Source: Nereocystis luetkeana (Eukaryota; Sar; Phaeophyceae; Laminariales; Laminariaceae). Taken from it: DNA of 64,000 bases. The DNA is taken from contig JARUPZ010000023.1 of NCBI GenBank assembly GCA_031213475.1, positions 7,830,157 to 7,894,156 on the forward strand, in the 5' to 3' direction. A program made the position numbers and the translations under genes. The notes beneath the pieces were generated by a model that saw only the letters and a list, made by a program, of their open reading frames with translations, was not told the origin of the DNA and did not search any database. Shown one piece after another: positions 35,938-46,878 of this stretch (positions are counted from its first letter, which is position 1; every line of letters starts with the position of its first letter).

Positions 35938-36297
35938 ATGTTCATGATGGATCAACACCCCCGGCGGAGTCTTGGGCGATTCTTCGCCACTTCGGTGACC
36001 ACGATCGAGGCGATAAAACGCAAACCTCACCGAGAGGTGACCGGAGCAATAGCCGCGCCCACACCCACGTACCATAGAACATCGTACCCCGGCGGTGGCG
36101 CCTCAGAAACAATCATGGCGGCCGCAAACCCAATTTTTCGGCCTGCTCGATCGGCCAACAATCACGAAAATCATAGCAAACGAGCAAAAAAAACGGAGGA
36201 TACGCTCGAGACCTCGATAGCTGCATCACCGCTGCTGATCCGCACGTGGCGCTTGAGGGCTCCCTCCGCTCACCCAAGACACCCTGAGAGAGGATAG
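35938..36297 (+). CDS. Unrecognised ORF; strand ambiguous
   Basis: A 119-codon plus-strand frame (SLGRFFATSVTTIEAIKRKP, then RSANNHENHSKRAKKTEDT) in a GC-rich island flanked by AT-rich DNA. The minus strand offers a competing exon-like piece (36161-36031: MIVSEAPPPGYDVLWYVGVG, donor CTCTCG/GTGAGG). One of the two may be real. Confidence 0.22.
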   Translation: MFMMDQHPRRSLGRFFATSVTTIEAIKRKPHREVTGAIAAPTPTYHRTSYPGGGASETIMAAANPIFRPARSANNHENHSKRAKKTEDTLETSIAASPLLIRTWRLRAPSAHPRHPERG

Positions 36298-36559
36298 CTT
36301 CCTCTCCTGCGCGACCAAATAGAAAAAGAGGCTGGCGGCGGCGCACACGCAACAACGCAAACCTTTGCTATGGTCTAGGCTCTGCTGTTTGTCGGCTGGG
36401 CGTTGTGTAACGCGGTGAGTTTAATCCGAATTATTTTGTTCGACAATTAGTACGTTCCCCGATAGGATGCAAACATTTTTTTTTTCGAAATCAACTGAAA
36501 ATTCATTGAAATTAATTTATTATTTTCAAATAGCGTTCCCCGTTAAGATGGGCCCTTAT

Positions 36560-36653
36560 CCCTTTTAGAACCGCAGTCGCGTTTTGGGAACAAACTACTT
36601 GGAATTTGTCTGGTTTGTCTCCACAACGGAACTGCGATTCTAAAAGGGTTAAC
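36560..36653. mobile_element. Family B MITE, copy 5
   Basis: CCCTTTTAGAACCGCAGTCG left arm; right arm ends TAAAAGGGTTAAC. Confidence 0.9.
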
Positions 36654-36659
36654 AGACCT

Positions 36660-37755
36660 GACAAAACGTGGTTGAGTGTACATATATATGTACCAGGTAT
36701 AGCTATAGCGATAGCGATAGAGCAGAGGTCAATATTCAATCAAGTAGTTCAGATTCATGAATGGCAGAACTAGCTACTGCTGTACGAGGCAGAACGAACC
36801 TCAACAGACCTGTCACTGGATAATGAAATCCAGGTTACATCTGGTATTAGTTCCATTAATGCATGAGCGAATCATGATATGCTGGTACCAATCCGTTTGA
36901 TCGCACTCTTACTTATCACACCAAGCACCGAGCTCGCAAAGATGAGTTTTGAGTTTTGAGTATTTTTTCGATCTCACAGCTTCTTTTTTATTGTTCATTA
37001 TATTGATACGTAGTAAAATGTGTACCAGGGTATAATACTTTCTGTTTGCAGTGAAGTTGTGGGAAACGTACAGGAGCGCACTCGTACAACCGGCACACCG
37101 ATGAAGAAGGGCGTCGATTAACTCATTACTATTGGACCCTTTTGACGTGTTCCATGCGTGATATGCCTCCATATGGGAGTGGCGCAAGAACGAATTGAAA
37201 ACCGTACAGCATGCATACAAAACAAAACGACGACGTATGAAAAGCTGCATATTACTACTGTAGTGCATATAGACACTGCTGTATACCTGGTACCTGGTAC
37301 CTGGTAGACGTTTAGACTTTGGGCCTTTGTAGAACTGCACCTGCATTTTTCGGGACAAATCATACATGAAATACAGCCGGTAGTGTAGAACTGTTAATAC
37401 GAAGTATTGGCTAAATCGCTTTTAAAGTTTTTCTTGATGATTCTGGCAAACATTGTACCTGGTATAATATTTGTCTACCTGGTATATGTTGATGCACACC
37501 AGGGTATCTGGTATCGTTGTTGTGGCGCTCACGGCGAAGAATGCCTCTCGAAAAAAAACGAGGACTGCCGACAAAAAAAAATGAAAGCACTCCACTCGTG
37601 ACACACGGCACACACCTCACACACACGCGTGACACTCGGAATACAGCAGTACTGCAGGAGTAGTCGGACAATATTTACAGCAGCAATAGAAAATGATGCA
37701 CTGAAGAAGGGGCTGGAACTCTCGGCCACTCTCGGCTGCCCACGAAAATCGTACT

Positions 37756-37788
<33 letters not shown>

Positions 37789-37870
37789 TACGTGTCGCAG
37801 CTTTCGTGTATCACACTACGGCAGAGACCTCCAGCTCTACAAATCGCAGGGTCCGATAAAAAACAACTAC
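36660..37870. other. Stretch with no recognised gene
   Basis: TACCTGGTACCTGGTACCTG at 37285-37304 and further single words at 36690, 37457 and 37478, plus (CAG)n at 37757-37787. No exon supported. Confidence 0.45.
37757..37787. repeat. (CAG)n microsatellite
   Basis: About ten uninterrupted CAG units. Confidence 0.9.
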
Positions 37871-37872
37871 TA

Positions 37873-37977
37873 TAACGGGGGACCATAGTAAGTAGGACCA
37901 AATATCGTTTGTAAAAATAGGGAAATATATAGGTTTTTGTGTCTAACGTAGGTCCTGTTATCTATGGTCCTCCGTAA
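37873..37977. mobile_element. Family A MITE (105 bp)
   Basis: Left end TAACGGGGGACCATAGTAAG (first bases mutated), right end GGTCCTCCGTAA, TA on both sides. Confidence 0.9.
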
Positions 37978-38008
37978 TATGTAATCAGTCGAACTCACAG
38001 CTTACTTA

Positions 38009-38113
38009 TTACGGGGGACCATAGTTAACAGGACCTATGGTATACCCAAACAACTATATATTTACCTGTTTTTACTAGCAATATTTGGTCCTATTAACTA
38101 TGGTCCCCCGTAA
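38009..38113. mobile_element. Family A MITE (105 bp), opposite orientation
   Basis: TTACGGGGGACCATAGTTAA and inverted partner, TA at 38007-38008 and 38114-38115. It lies only 31 bases from the previous copy and is inverted relative to it. Confidence 0.92.
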
Positions 38114-38119
38114 TATTAA

Positions 38120-39340
38120 TACCTGGTAGGTATTATACAGAGTAAGGAAGCCGCAGAAATTTAGCGCGGACAAACAACCGCACACGCGTGACGTTGCTCC
38201 CTGCTCTGTTGGCGGGCGGCAGGCGTGTACAGCGTTGTAGCCAGCAGGTGGTAGCCAGCTGGTTGTAACACGCACCCTGCATTGCTTGTGTTCTGTTTGT
38301 TGTCTGTGATGTCCGGGTCACGCACAGTACACAAAAATGTAGTTGAAGAAAAAAACTGAAAAGGCCATATTCCTGTCTGCGAGGACCGAACTCGCGCCTT
38401 CAAGTTCCAAATCGGGCATCGTGACCATTTGACCGTTTTATATGCGAAAAATCCATACTATCAGGTACCAGGTATTATTTTTAGCGGCGCGCTGCAAATG
38501 CAAACCGGACGCATATGCACAGCACAGCAGAAGAGAGCGAGGTGGTAATGACGGATGACAGATCGCAGCCTCTGATAAAGCTACCAGCCACAGCAATACA
38601 CCGCACGCACGTGGTGTTTCTGGCCGGTGCTTGTGACGTTGGGCGGCGTTGTAACGTTTGTCTGTTTTCTGCGTCGTAGCTGCTGTCCACTAAGTACATG
38701 CCTGGTGTGTGCTCGGGGCAAGAAGCACGAAACATCGGAATAGAAGGACCGCTGGCGTTTTAATATAGGTATTCCAAACGGCGCTTACATTTCCGCCCTG
38801 AGTTAGAGTGGGTCAGTCACAGACAGCAACAAAGATAAGTAGATGGTGGATTACGGACCGCAGGCTCCGATAAACACAAGTAGCTACAGCAAAAGTACAG
38901 CGCAGGGGGTTGTCTCACACACGCACGGTGTTGCCTGCTGGTGCTTACGGGCGGCAGCTTTGTAACGTTATGCCCTCTGCCTGTTATCTGTTGTCTACCT
39001 GGTAAATTGTCTGGGCTGTGTGCTCGTGAAAAGGCAAAAAGCTGACGACATGTTACCGGTACTTGCGTACAAAATAAGGCCTCTCGTACTGAAACCAGGG
39101 AAATCGTCTGGTCCACTCCCGCTGATTTTATTTTTTTAGGGCTTGCCACGCGCTCCAGAGGGCATGGATCGCGCCCGGACCTTGGCCACTGTGTCCGGCC
39201 GGGCTTCCCGTGTCGACTACTTGGCGTTTGCCAAAACTTCTCCTACGAAGTCATATTTATGTTGGAAAAACTCCGAAAATTTCACAAGCATTACTGCCGG
39301 TATACATACACGACAGCAGTAAAAGGCGGCAGCGGGCGAT
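38120..39340. other. Stretch with no recognised gene; diverged duplication
   Basis: The phrases GATCGCAGCCTCTGATAAAG / GACCGCAGGCTCCGATAAAC, followed by TAGCTACAGC-like sequence and a GGTGCTT-GGCGGC-GTAACGTT series, occur at about 38562-38730 and 38855-39030. This indicates an old ~300-base duplication. No exon supported. Confidence 0.55.
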
Positions 39341-39426
39341 CCTTTAGAACCGCAGTCCCGTTTTGGGGACACACTACTTGAAATTAGCATAGTTTTGTCC
39401 CCCAAACGGGACTGCGGTTCTAAGAA
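39341..39426. mobile_element. Family B MITE, copy 6
   Basis: TTTAGAACCGCAGTCCCGTT left arm and its complement on the right. The outermost CCCTTTT bases are lost. Confidence 0.88.
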
Positions 39427-40127
39427 CCTTCCATGTATGCATGTATCAGGTATATATATACAGCAGTATTGATCTATCATGAGGAAAAGGCGTGTATGTA
39501 CGTGTGTCGTCATGCTGCGTGCGTGTCGTGCAGGTCATTGCATTGTAACTTTGCAACACGGACGCATCCCGTATACCCTCTCTACCTCCCCCACCAGCCC
39601 GGGCTGCTTTGTGTGGCGGGTGCTGTAACCGTCACTTTTTTCAAGTCACTTTTTACCTCCAAGATCCCAACCGGGCGACTGACACGTACCTAAGAATGCC
39701 TCTAAATTTTTCTGTGGAGACCCCATGGATTGGAGGCAAATATCAAATATCTGTGGAGCGGGAAAATTTCAATAATATTTCGAGGTTTTTTCTACTTGAA
39801 AGGTAATTGACGATGCCAACTGTTTCGCCGTTCACCACGGACACTTTGATACACTATAATATTAATAGTATAGTATGGTTTGATGGCGGATACTGTGATA
39901 AGATGTGATCTGTATGATATGAGCCTCCCCGGCTCCCATCCTCCAAATCTTGGGGGCATGTTCTGTTGTCTGTATTGATCGTTGATCATGGATAGCTTTC
40001 GACCGTTTCTGTGATTTGGAACCCTTTGCACGGCGACTGCTGTCCAGCAGTACATGAAGTAAACACTACCCGTACCAGGTACCAGGTATTTAATACCAAC
40101 AGACGACGAGTACGAGTACGATCATCG

Positions 40128-40186
40128 CATCAAGCTTCTATTATTTAGATATATCGCATCAAGCTTCTATTATTTAGATATACGTT
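40128..40186. repeat. 28-bp tandem duplication
   Basis: CGCATCAAGCTTCTATTATT followed by TAGATATA, present twice in succession. Confidence 0.9.
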
Positions 40187-40339
40187 TAGAATTGTTAGTT
40201 TAGCAGAACGAAACTACCGTAAAAAGAGCGTTGAGTTCGCACGACAGGTGGGATCGTTTTTCAGCCCTCGATTTTTCCATAACGGAGTTGGGTTTCCAGT
40301 ACCCAGCGTACATGACAAATGTTTTCAACATGCTTTCTA

Positions 40340-40457
40340 TTACGGGGGGGCATGTTAAATAGGACCAAACATTGTTATTATTAGTAAAAGTATCGAAATA
40401 TATAGGTTTTTGTTTCAACCGTAGGTCCTACCTGGTATTTAATATGGTCCCCCGTAA
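40340..40457. mobile_element. Family A MITE, enlarged copy
   Basis: TTACGGGGGGG and CCCCCGTAA ends with TA on both sides. Extra bases occur in the left half (an extra ATTATT) and in the right arm, where TACCTGGTATTTAA replaces TATTAAC. Confidence 0.85.
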
Positions 40458-40459
40458 TA

Positions 40460-40541
40460 GGACTGCACAGTCTCGTTTTGGAGACACAGCAGTACTGCTC
40501 CTTGTCCCCGAAACCCAAAACGGATTTGCAGTCCTAAAATG
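40460..40541. mobile_element. Family B MITE, degraded copy 7
   Basis: GACTGCACAGTCTCGTTTTG left and GGATTTGCAGTCCTAAAATG right. It abuts the family A copy and carries an ACAGCAGTACTGCT insertion at its centre. Confidence 0.65.
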
Positions 40542-40616
40542 GTGACGGTGTTTTTCGGAAAGATCTGGTCGAGAGAGAACCTTCCGAAAATGTTGTAAGT
40601 TCGACTTTGGCACCCT

Positions 40617-40713
40617 TAACCCTTTTAGTACCGCAGTCCCGTTTTGGGGACAAACTACTTAAAATTTGAGTGGATTGTCCCCAAAACGGTACTGCAGTTC
40701 TAAAAGGGTTAAC
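40617..40713. mobile_element. Family B MITE, full-length copy 8
   Basis: TTAACCCTTTTAGTACCGCA left end and TAAAAGGGTTAA right end, the clearest definition of the family terminus. Confidence 0.93.
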
Positions 40714-40919
40714 CTTATACTCGTACCCCAATGTCGAAAAAACGAGCTCTGAAAATCGATCGCACCTAACCCTGTGCCAACTTTACGGTACTATGCTAAC
40801 CCCCCCCGCCCCCCCGTAATTGTGTAATTGTGTGCCTGGTAGAATTTTTCCGTGGTGGTTTACACGTTGTTCTGGCTTGTCGTGTGTCCTAACGGTACTC
40901 TGCATCTACATGCCATGTT

Positions 40920-43060
40920 TTGTAGATGCATGAAGGCGTCTCTCACCCAAACCCCGTCTCCTCCTTCTCCGAGTCTGTTCACTCACTTGGAGGTGCCTGT
41001 AGGTGCCGGTACTTATATTCCGTTGTTCCCGTAGTGTTTGTGCTACACTTTGTTCCGTCTTTATCGTCGCGTGTCCTACTCTGCATCTAGCTACATGGCA
41101 CCCGCACGCCATGGGTTGTGCTACAGCACATGCCACCCCCATGCCCATCCATGGGTTTTGAGCTGAACGGGTGGCATGTAGATGAAGAAAGAGTACGAGG
41201 GCGCACTACGATTTATTAGACAGAACAAAATGCAACACAACGGTAGTATGTAGCTGGCAGTAGGAATACTATTAGTGTAACTGCCTGTGCAAGGGGAGAG
41301 CTATATAGAGGCCCCTTGTGGGTGAGTGTAGGCGGAGGGAAGGAGGAGAAGGAGTTGGGCGAGAGTGATGATAGACTGCAACTGCTGTACAGGGAGTGGG
41401 AGGCTATCATATAGATACAGTAGTAGATACTTGTAGAGGGTAGGGACACACGACGATTTAGGCACAACAATGATGGAACATACCTGGAATGCGCACGTTG
41501 GACGGATCATCTACAGATGGATCATCTACAAATATACCAGGTATCGTCTACTGTAGATCCTATAGCGTGCCGTTATGATGTGTTGAGCAGGATCTGTATA
41601 CTGTAGTTCGGATCACACCCATGAAACGCGTCCTACTCTGTACGAAACCCATGCAGGTTATACGGTTCCCCCGGTAGCATGCACGTACCTGAGCTGACTG
41701 TACGAGCGTCCTGGTATGTAGTTTTTGAATACGCACACATGAGGAATCTATCTGCCCTACAAAATTTAGATCTTAAAGCAGATCTTGAAGTATGAATCGA
41801 TGATCTTGTCCGAGCTGTGCTACAATGGCAACAGCAGTTTGTATGATATAATAGGTACGAATGTATGCACTCCTGTTGTACCTCTTCCATCTCTTTACTT
41901 TTTTACAATAACTACTCGTACGTACCAGCATGTGCGGGATGCACGCACATCTTGGTATGTACGAGCGGGAGGTAGAGACACCTTAACGTGAGTAGACGCG
42001 GGGAAGGAGGAGAAGGAGTTTGTGTGAGAGTGCGGGGAAGGAGGAGAACGGGCTGGGCCAGAGTGATGGGAGACTGACTGCTGTAACGGCTTTGCTGCCC
42101 ATGGTGTGGGGGTGGCACATGGTAGATGATGGAGCGAAGGACACTCGACGATTTAGACGAAAATAATGTGTTTTTCTACTACTATTAATACTACTGTAAC
42201 ACAACACACGGCAGTAGTACCGGTTGTGCATGTGCCGCACAAGCCGTCGCTACAGCAGCAGTTGGTACCCCGGCTCAAGAGAGACCACGACAAGAGAACA
42301 GTCAGCAGTCACCATCATACACTTAGTTCAGACAGAGAGACCGAATCAACTGCACCCGCCTAGGCTAAAAAGCTACGCATATTTTTCCCACCACTACAAT
42401 AGTGCTGTGGATCATACGCCTCTCTTGCACCCTTTTGGGTCCCCCAACCATCGCCACCAACTATTAATATCTTGCCGAGAAGTTTAGTGCTATCAACCGT
42501 CTAGGATCTGCACCAGGATCCAGAAGCAAGGGTGGGATGATCATCCTGCGCGCGTGCTGCGCACGGGTCCTTGCTGTTTTGCATTGCATTGATTGCAGCT
42601 TGGGACACAAATTTGTACGAGTATCATCCCCCAATCCCCGTACTGTAGTAGCCGTCGTTGTATTCGCCGCCTCTCATATTTATATTAATAGTCTTTTTTC
42701 CCGTTTGATGTCCCAACAGCTACGAGTAATGCTTTAAGAACGGCAGCCCCGTGATGGGGGCAAACCAGCCCAATTCGAAGTAGTTTGTCTCCAAAACGGG
42801 ACTGCAGTCCTAAAGGGGTGGTCAAGTCGGAGCACAAGTAGGGAGTAGGAGTACCCACCACTGCTGTATTCATTATTTGTAAAGGGGGGGGTAGAGGCGC
42901 CTGGACGTGAGTAGTGAGTAGACACAAAAGAAGGGAAGAGGAAAAAGGGAATGGGCGAGAGTGATAATTGGCTGATGAAATGCCTCGATTGATGGGTGGA
43001 AGGGGTCGGGGGTTGTTGATCGAGTTGAGGACGTGATTCGTCGGGCGCATTCTAGATGCA
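40920..43060. repeat. Dispersed GGAAGGAGGAGAAGG-containing repeat family
   Basis: Related segments near 41310-41400, 41960-42080 and 42890-42980 share CGTGAGTAGACG-like, GGGAAGGAGGAGAAGGAGTT and GGGCGAGAGTGATGA phrases. An inverted copy is at about 40930-41010 (TCTCCTCCTTCTCCGAGTCT). Nearby CCCATGG-rich phrases (41105-41160, 42098-42125) are also shared. Type unknown. Confidence 0.55.
42731..42820. mobile_element. Family B MITE, copy 9
   Basis: CTTTAAGAACGGCAGCCCCG left arm; right arm AAAACGGGACTGCAGTCCTA with AAGGGG end. Confidence 0.82.
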
Positions 43061-43517
43061 GCGGTGTCGAAAGTGCAGCAACAAATACGTACGAAAAACG
43101 AGCGCACGAGCGTGGTTGATTCATGATGGGAGAATTTATCGCTTCGAGCCACTGCTGCCCCCCACCGTTCGTCGGCGTTTTGCCACCCTGGTGCCTGACA
43201 CAAACGATATCTGCCTGGTCCTTGTGAAAGTATATGCGTCACTGGTTTTCCACCATGCTGCCGCCATGCAAATGTGTACTTACGTACGTACGTGGTTCGA
43301 GAATTTTTTCGATCTCGCAGCTGAGGTTCGAGGAAAGTTTCAAAAATTCAAGTGTAACAGGTATACCGGTACATATCGGGTCCCCGCATCTCCGCAGAAT
43401 GGGTGGAGATGTCGGGATTTCCGGCGGAACATGTCCGAAATTAAAAAACTACCAGGTATTATACCTGGTATCGTTCACCCGAGGGTATCATATATACTCA
43501 AAAGTTGTTTTTTGTAG
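43056..43517 (+). CDS. Unassigned 153-codon ORF
   Basis: Open frame with basic N-terminus (MQRCRKCSNKYVRKTSARAW) and FFDLAAEVRGKFQKFKCNRY. The last third consists of TACCGGTA- and TACCTGGTA-type words, so the open frame is probably fortuitous. Confidence 0.15.
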   Translation: MQRCRKCSNKYVRKTSARAWLIHDGRIYRFEPLLPPTVRRRFATLVPDTNDICLVLVKVYASLVFHHAAAMQMCTYVRTWFENFFDLAAEVRGKFQKFKCNRYTGTYRVPASPQNGWRCRDFRRNMSEIKKLPGIIPGIVHPRVSYILKSCFL

Positions 43518-43594
43518 TTTCGTAGTTTTCGATATTAATAGTATATTCTCGCATCCGTGATACTCGTACGTACCAGACTCTAGGTATTTTGCTT

Positions 43595-43690
43595 ACCCCT
43601 TTTAGGACTGTAGTCCCGTTCTGGGGACAAACTACTTGAAATTTGACTGGTTTGTCCCCACATATGGGACTGCGGTTCTAAAAGGGTTGA
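43595..43690. mobile_element. Family B MITE, copy 10
   Basis: ACCCCTTTTAGGACTGTAGT left arm; right arm GGACTGCGGTTCTAAAAGGG. Confidence 0.9.
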
Positions 43691-43790
43691 CCCTTTAAGG
43701 ACTGTCTCATTTTGGTGACAATTGGGGACAAATTACATGGGATTTGACTGGTTTGTTCCCAAAACGGGACTGGGGTTCTAAAAGGGTTGA
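43691..43790. mobile_element. Family B MITE, copy 11, adjacent to copy 10
   Basis: CCCTTTAAGGACTGTCTCAT left arm; right arm AACGGGACTGGGGTTCTAAA. It starts where copy 10 ends and has the extra GGGGACAA seen at 30050. Confidence 0.88.
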
Positions 43791-44230
43791 AGCGTCGTCA
43801 TTTGTTATACATATCGTAGTACTCGAAGTAGTACTCATATAGCTCGCCTCGCATCGGTAGCTTTTTGTTGTTGTTGTACCTTTTACTCATGGATATTCCT
43901 GGCAACTGACACCTGTGGGACAGCAGTATTACAGCAGTATGTACATACGATACACGACAAGAAAACGTGTGTGGGATGACCTTTGTTTTCGACAACTAAA
44001 TTTTACCCCGAGCGGGGGTATGATACTTGTCGTAGGGTCAACCTGTCGCCAATTTTGAGAGAGCAAACCTCTCTTTCTCTCTCTTTTTTTACGCTTACAT
44101 ATTTATGTTACCGTATCCACCACCTTGGTACGATCTGGCACGACCAAATACTACCAGGTAGTTTGATGGAAGCAAGTATCCACCTTCCCCCTCGTACTTC
44201 TTCCGTACTCGTAATAAACGCGTGACATAG

Positions 44231-44598
44231 GCCGGTCGCCCCGGTGGTTCAAGTGGTTAACCTCGAATTCTACTTGTGTTTTGAGTCCTGGGTTCGAGCC
44301 CCAGGTGGGTCGAGCCCCAGGTGGGTCGGACATTCGACTTTATTTGCGAAAATAAAAGTCGAAAGGATTCAATTGTTGAGAAGCGCCTTGCAGCGTGGGT
44401 AGGCACAATTCGATGCGAGTCGACGAGGGAAGAAAAAGGCTGAAATATTCTCGCGATAAAAATGAAGGCACGTACCGTAGCGGGAAGGGGGTAGAAGAGC
44501 CTGCTATATGACCCCGGATCTGAGTTACGAGTGGGAAGGAGAGAGAGAAGAAGATGTGCGAAGATAATGAATGGGATGAGAAAACAAAAAAAAAAAAG
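44231..44598 (+). mobile_element. Full-length tRNA-derived SINE
   Basis: The head GCCCCGGTGGTTCAAGTGGT (A-box-like) through TCCTGGGTTCGAGCCCCAGG (B-box-like) gives internal pol III promoter elements at tRNA spacing. A duplicated GAGCCCCAGGTGGGTCG follows, then a ~270-bp body and a poly(A) tail at 44585-44597. The body matches 31845-32131 closely and 9645-9936 and 4965-4615 (minus) more distantly. SINEs rely on LINE machinery; the LINE at the right edge may or may not be the partner. Confidence 0.9.
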
Positions 44599-44643
44599 GG
44601 CGAAAGAAGGCAATAGCAGCAGTTTTCTGTCCCAGAAAAAGGG

Positions 44644-44850
44644 ATGATCTCAGATACACAAAAGGATTCGAAACAAGTTTCTTTTGTTTCAAGTGTAGGA
44701 ACTTTTCTTCACGAGATCGAGAATTTCGTAGAAACTCATCTTTGCAAGCTGCGTGCTGCGTGTTATTACTTTTATCGCGCCTATCACGCACACCTCCTCG
44801 ACTGGTTGGTTGCATGTGACCTGTTGAAATATACGAGTATAGGTTGTTAG
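44644..44850 (+). CDS. Unrecognised small ORF
   Basis: 68 codons with SVGTFLHEIENFVETHLCKL and CYYFYRAYHAHLLDWLVACD, an amphipathic-looking stretch directly after the SINE tail. No family, no splice partner, competing minus-strand frame. Confidence 0.18.
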   Translation: MISDTQKDSKQVSFVSSVGTFLHEIENFVETHLCKLRAACYYFYRAYHAHLLDWLVACDLLKYTSIGC

Positions 44851-45633
44851 TATATATGCGGCAGTAGTATCGTAAAGGCGTTCTACGATAGAGGTTCACC
44901 CTAAAACTTCTGAGGTTCCCCATGTCCCCCCAAGGTATGTATAGTGCGGAATTCAGGACTGATGCTTGAGATGTTTGGGACGCGCACCTTACAATTATTT
45001 CAGATATCCCCATGGTCTGTGGCACTATTCTTGTACCCCCTTAAACTGGTGCCCGGTAAGGATGCCGTGGCGGCTCAAATTTTATTTTGCCCCTGACGTG
45101 ATACCTCTATCGTAGAACGCCTCCGTACAGCAGTATAGGTCGTTGCCTCCTCTGGGTGATTCGCACGGTATGGTAGGAGGCATATATGACACGAAGGGAA
45201 AAGTCCTCCGGGGGAAGGACACACACACATGCTTCGTGTTGTAGGAGACCGAGATTTGATTTCTTGACTGATCGCCCCCTGCAGTAAAACTAGTATTTTA
45301 AGGCCCAACGGATCCCTTGACGCGCCCAAAACAAACGGTTTCCCAGCGTCTTTGGTGGCGTTTTTGTGTGTCTCTCGCATTCTCTCGTCTCTCGTTAAAT
45401 TAATATTTTATGCTGCAAGGGCAAAATACCAACGAACAACGGACGTGAAGATTGTTACCCACGCAGTATATTGATGATGATACGCGCGATCGAGTAACAA
45501 TGCAGTAGTTTGCGTACATGCGTAGCGCCAATTTGCAATACGTACGTGGCACCAGTGGGCAGCAGTTCCAGTGGACCGACGAGACTCCCTCGCCGTCGCT
45601 TCGTTTGGACGGTGATTCGCGGCACATTTACCC

Positions 45634-45663
<30 letters not shown>
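45634..45663. repeat. Poly(C) tract, about 30 bases
   Basis: Uninterrupted C run beside a copy of the 5S-like-core repeat. Other C or G runs of 12 or more bases occur at about 45958, 48181, 49396, 52306, 53037, 53506, 53880, 54900, 56326, 61541, 61918 and 62379. Confidence 0.95.
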
Positions 45664-45665
<2 letters not shown>

Positions 45666-45684
45666 GGAAATTAGGATGTCATCC

Positions 45685-45960
45685 ATATGCTAGTCCGCCT
45701 CACAAGCGGTTCTTAGTAGGATACAACTCACCCTTCATGCGACTCGCCGTGTGAGGTGGCGCTTGGTGCAAACAATGCCTGCCTGGTTGGTGAAAACCCG
45801 ACGTGCTCCGTCCCGGCATTTCAGGGATGCGAGGGTCTATCGTCATACGACTACCGCCATGCATGAGATCGAGTACATCTCTCCTGTCGAGTACACCCCC
45901 CCCCTCCCCGACAGGCAGGGTCTATAGTCATATGACTACGACCATGCTTGAACATGAGTA
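45685..45960 (+). repeat. Repeat with 5S-like core, plus strand
   Basis: Order of blocks: TAGTCCGCCTCACAAGCGGT, TGCCTGCCTGGTTGGTGAAA, ACCCGACGTGCTCCGTCCCG, GATGCGAGGGTCTATCGTCA, TACGACTACCGCCATGCATG and GAGATCGAGTACA. The core and end are repeated once more (45925-45960) before a C run. Copies in the window share this order. Confidence 0.75.
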
Positions 45961-46097
45961 CCCCCCCCCCCCCAAGGCCACAATAGGAAACGCCTGATGA
46001 TAAGTTTTCCCTTTTTTCACTTGCGATGCCCTCGGGCTTTCACGTCTAGGACATGCCGAAGGGGAACCTTGTACCGGGATATTACATGATACCTCGT

Positions 46098-46208
46098 TTA
46101 ACCTTTTTAGGGCTGCATAACAGTCCCGTTTTGGGCACAACAATAACCACTCCAATTCTAAGGAGCTTGTCCCCGAAACGGGAGTGCAGTCCTATTGTAA
46201 AAGGTTTA
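46098..46208. mobile_element. Family B MITE, copy 12
   Basis: TTAACCTTTTTAGGGCTGCA left arm; right arm AACGGGAGTGCAGTCCTATT ending AAAAGGTTTAA. Confidence 0.8.
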
Positions 46209-46728
46209 ATACGCCCCTCCGGAAGTGCAAGGGACGTTTTGGTATTTGTGTTGCAGTAGCACTGTACTGGGTATACCATGGTATGCGCAAAGCGTCCTCT
46301 CACACCCGGACAGAGTGGTATATGTGGCGGGTTCTGTCACAATGTTTTAAGGCTTGTGCGCTTTCTCTGGTGCCTGGCTGATCACCAGGTGCTCCGCATG
46401 GTGTATTATTAATATTATTAGTACTGTGCTACAGCAGCAGTAGGTAGATAGGTATACTGCTGTTGCAGTTGTCCACCACTGCTGCTGTGCCTTGTACACT
46501 GCCGTGCTCGTATACGAAGCAAAGTATCGCTTGTGCCACCACGAGTAGACGTATCATGTACATGTCCACGTGGTCCTCCCGTTGGTTCGCGAGGGCCGTG
46601 CGGTACATGCTGCTGCAATAGCCCATAGTCTACGAGTATGAACGTCGGCGTTTTTTTTTCTATACGGCAAAAATTGTGCTTTGTCTAACTTTGTCGGATC
46701 GTTTTGCCGCCGCGTGCCGCTGCTACTT

Positions 46729-46842
46729 CTCTGTCTGTCTGTCTGTCGGGTTTGTTTGGTTGTCTGTCTGTCGGTTTGTGTTTCTGTCTGTCTGTCTGTC
46801 TGTCTGTCTCTGTCTGGTCTGTCTGTCTGTCTGTCTGTCTGT
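46729..46842. repeat. (GTCT)n microsatellite
   Basis: Long CTGTCTGTCTGT array with a few interruptions, directly upstream of the first recognised TPR exon. Confidence 0.9.
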
Positions 46843-46878
46843 CACATGGTGTGGTGTGGTGTGGGTTGGCTTTGGTAG

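Noticed and set aside
45518-45620. Possible upstream exon of the TPR gene (GQQFQWTDETPSPSLRLDG)
   Set aside because: The nearest donor leaves a phase that does not match the exon at 46879, and the text shows no TPR pattern.
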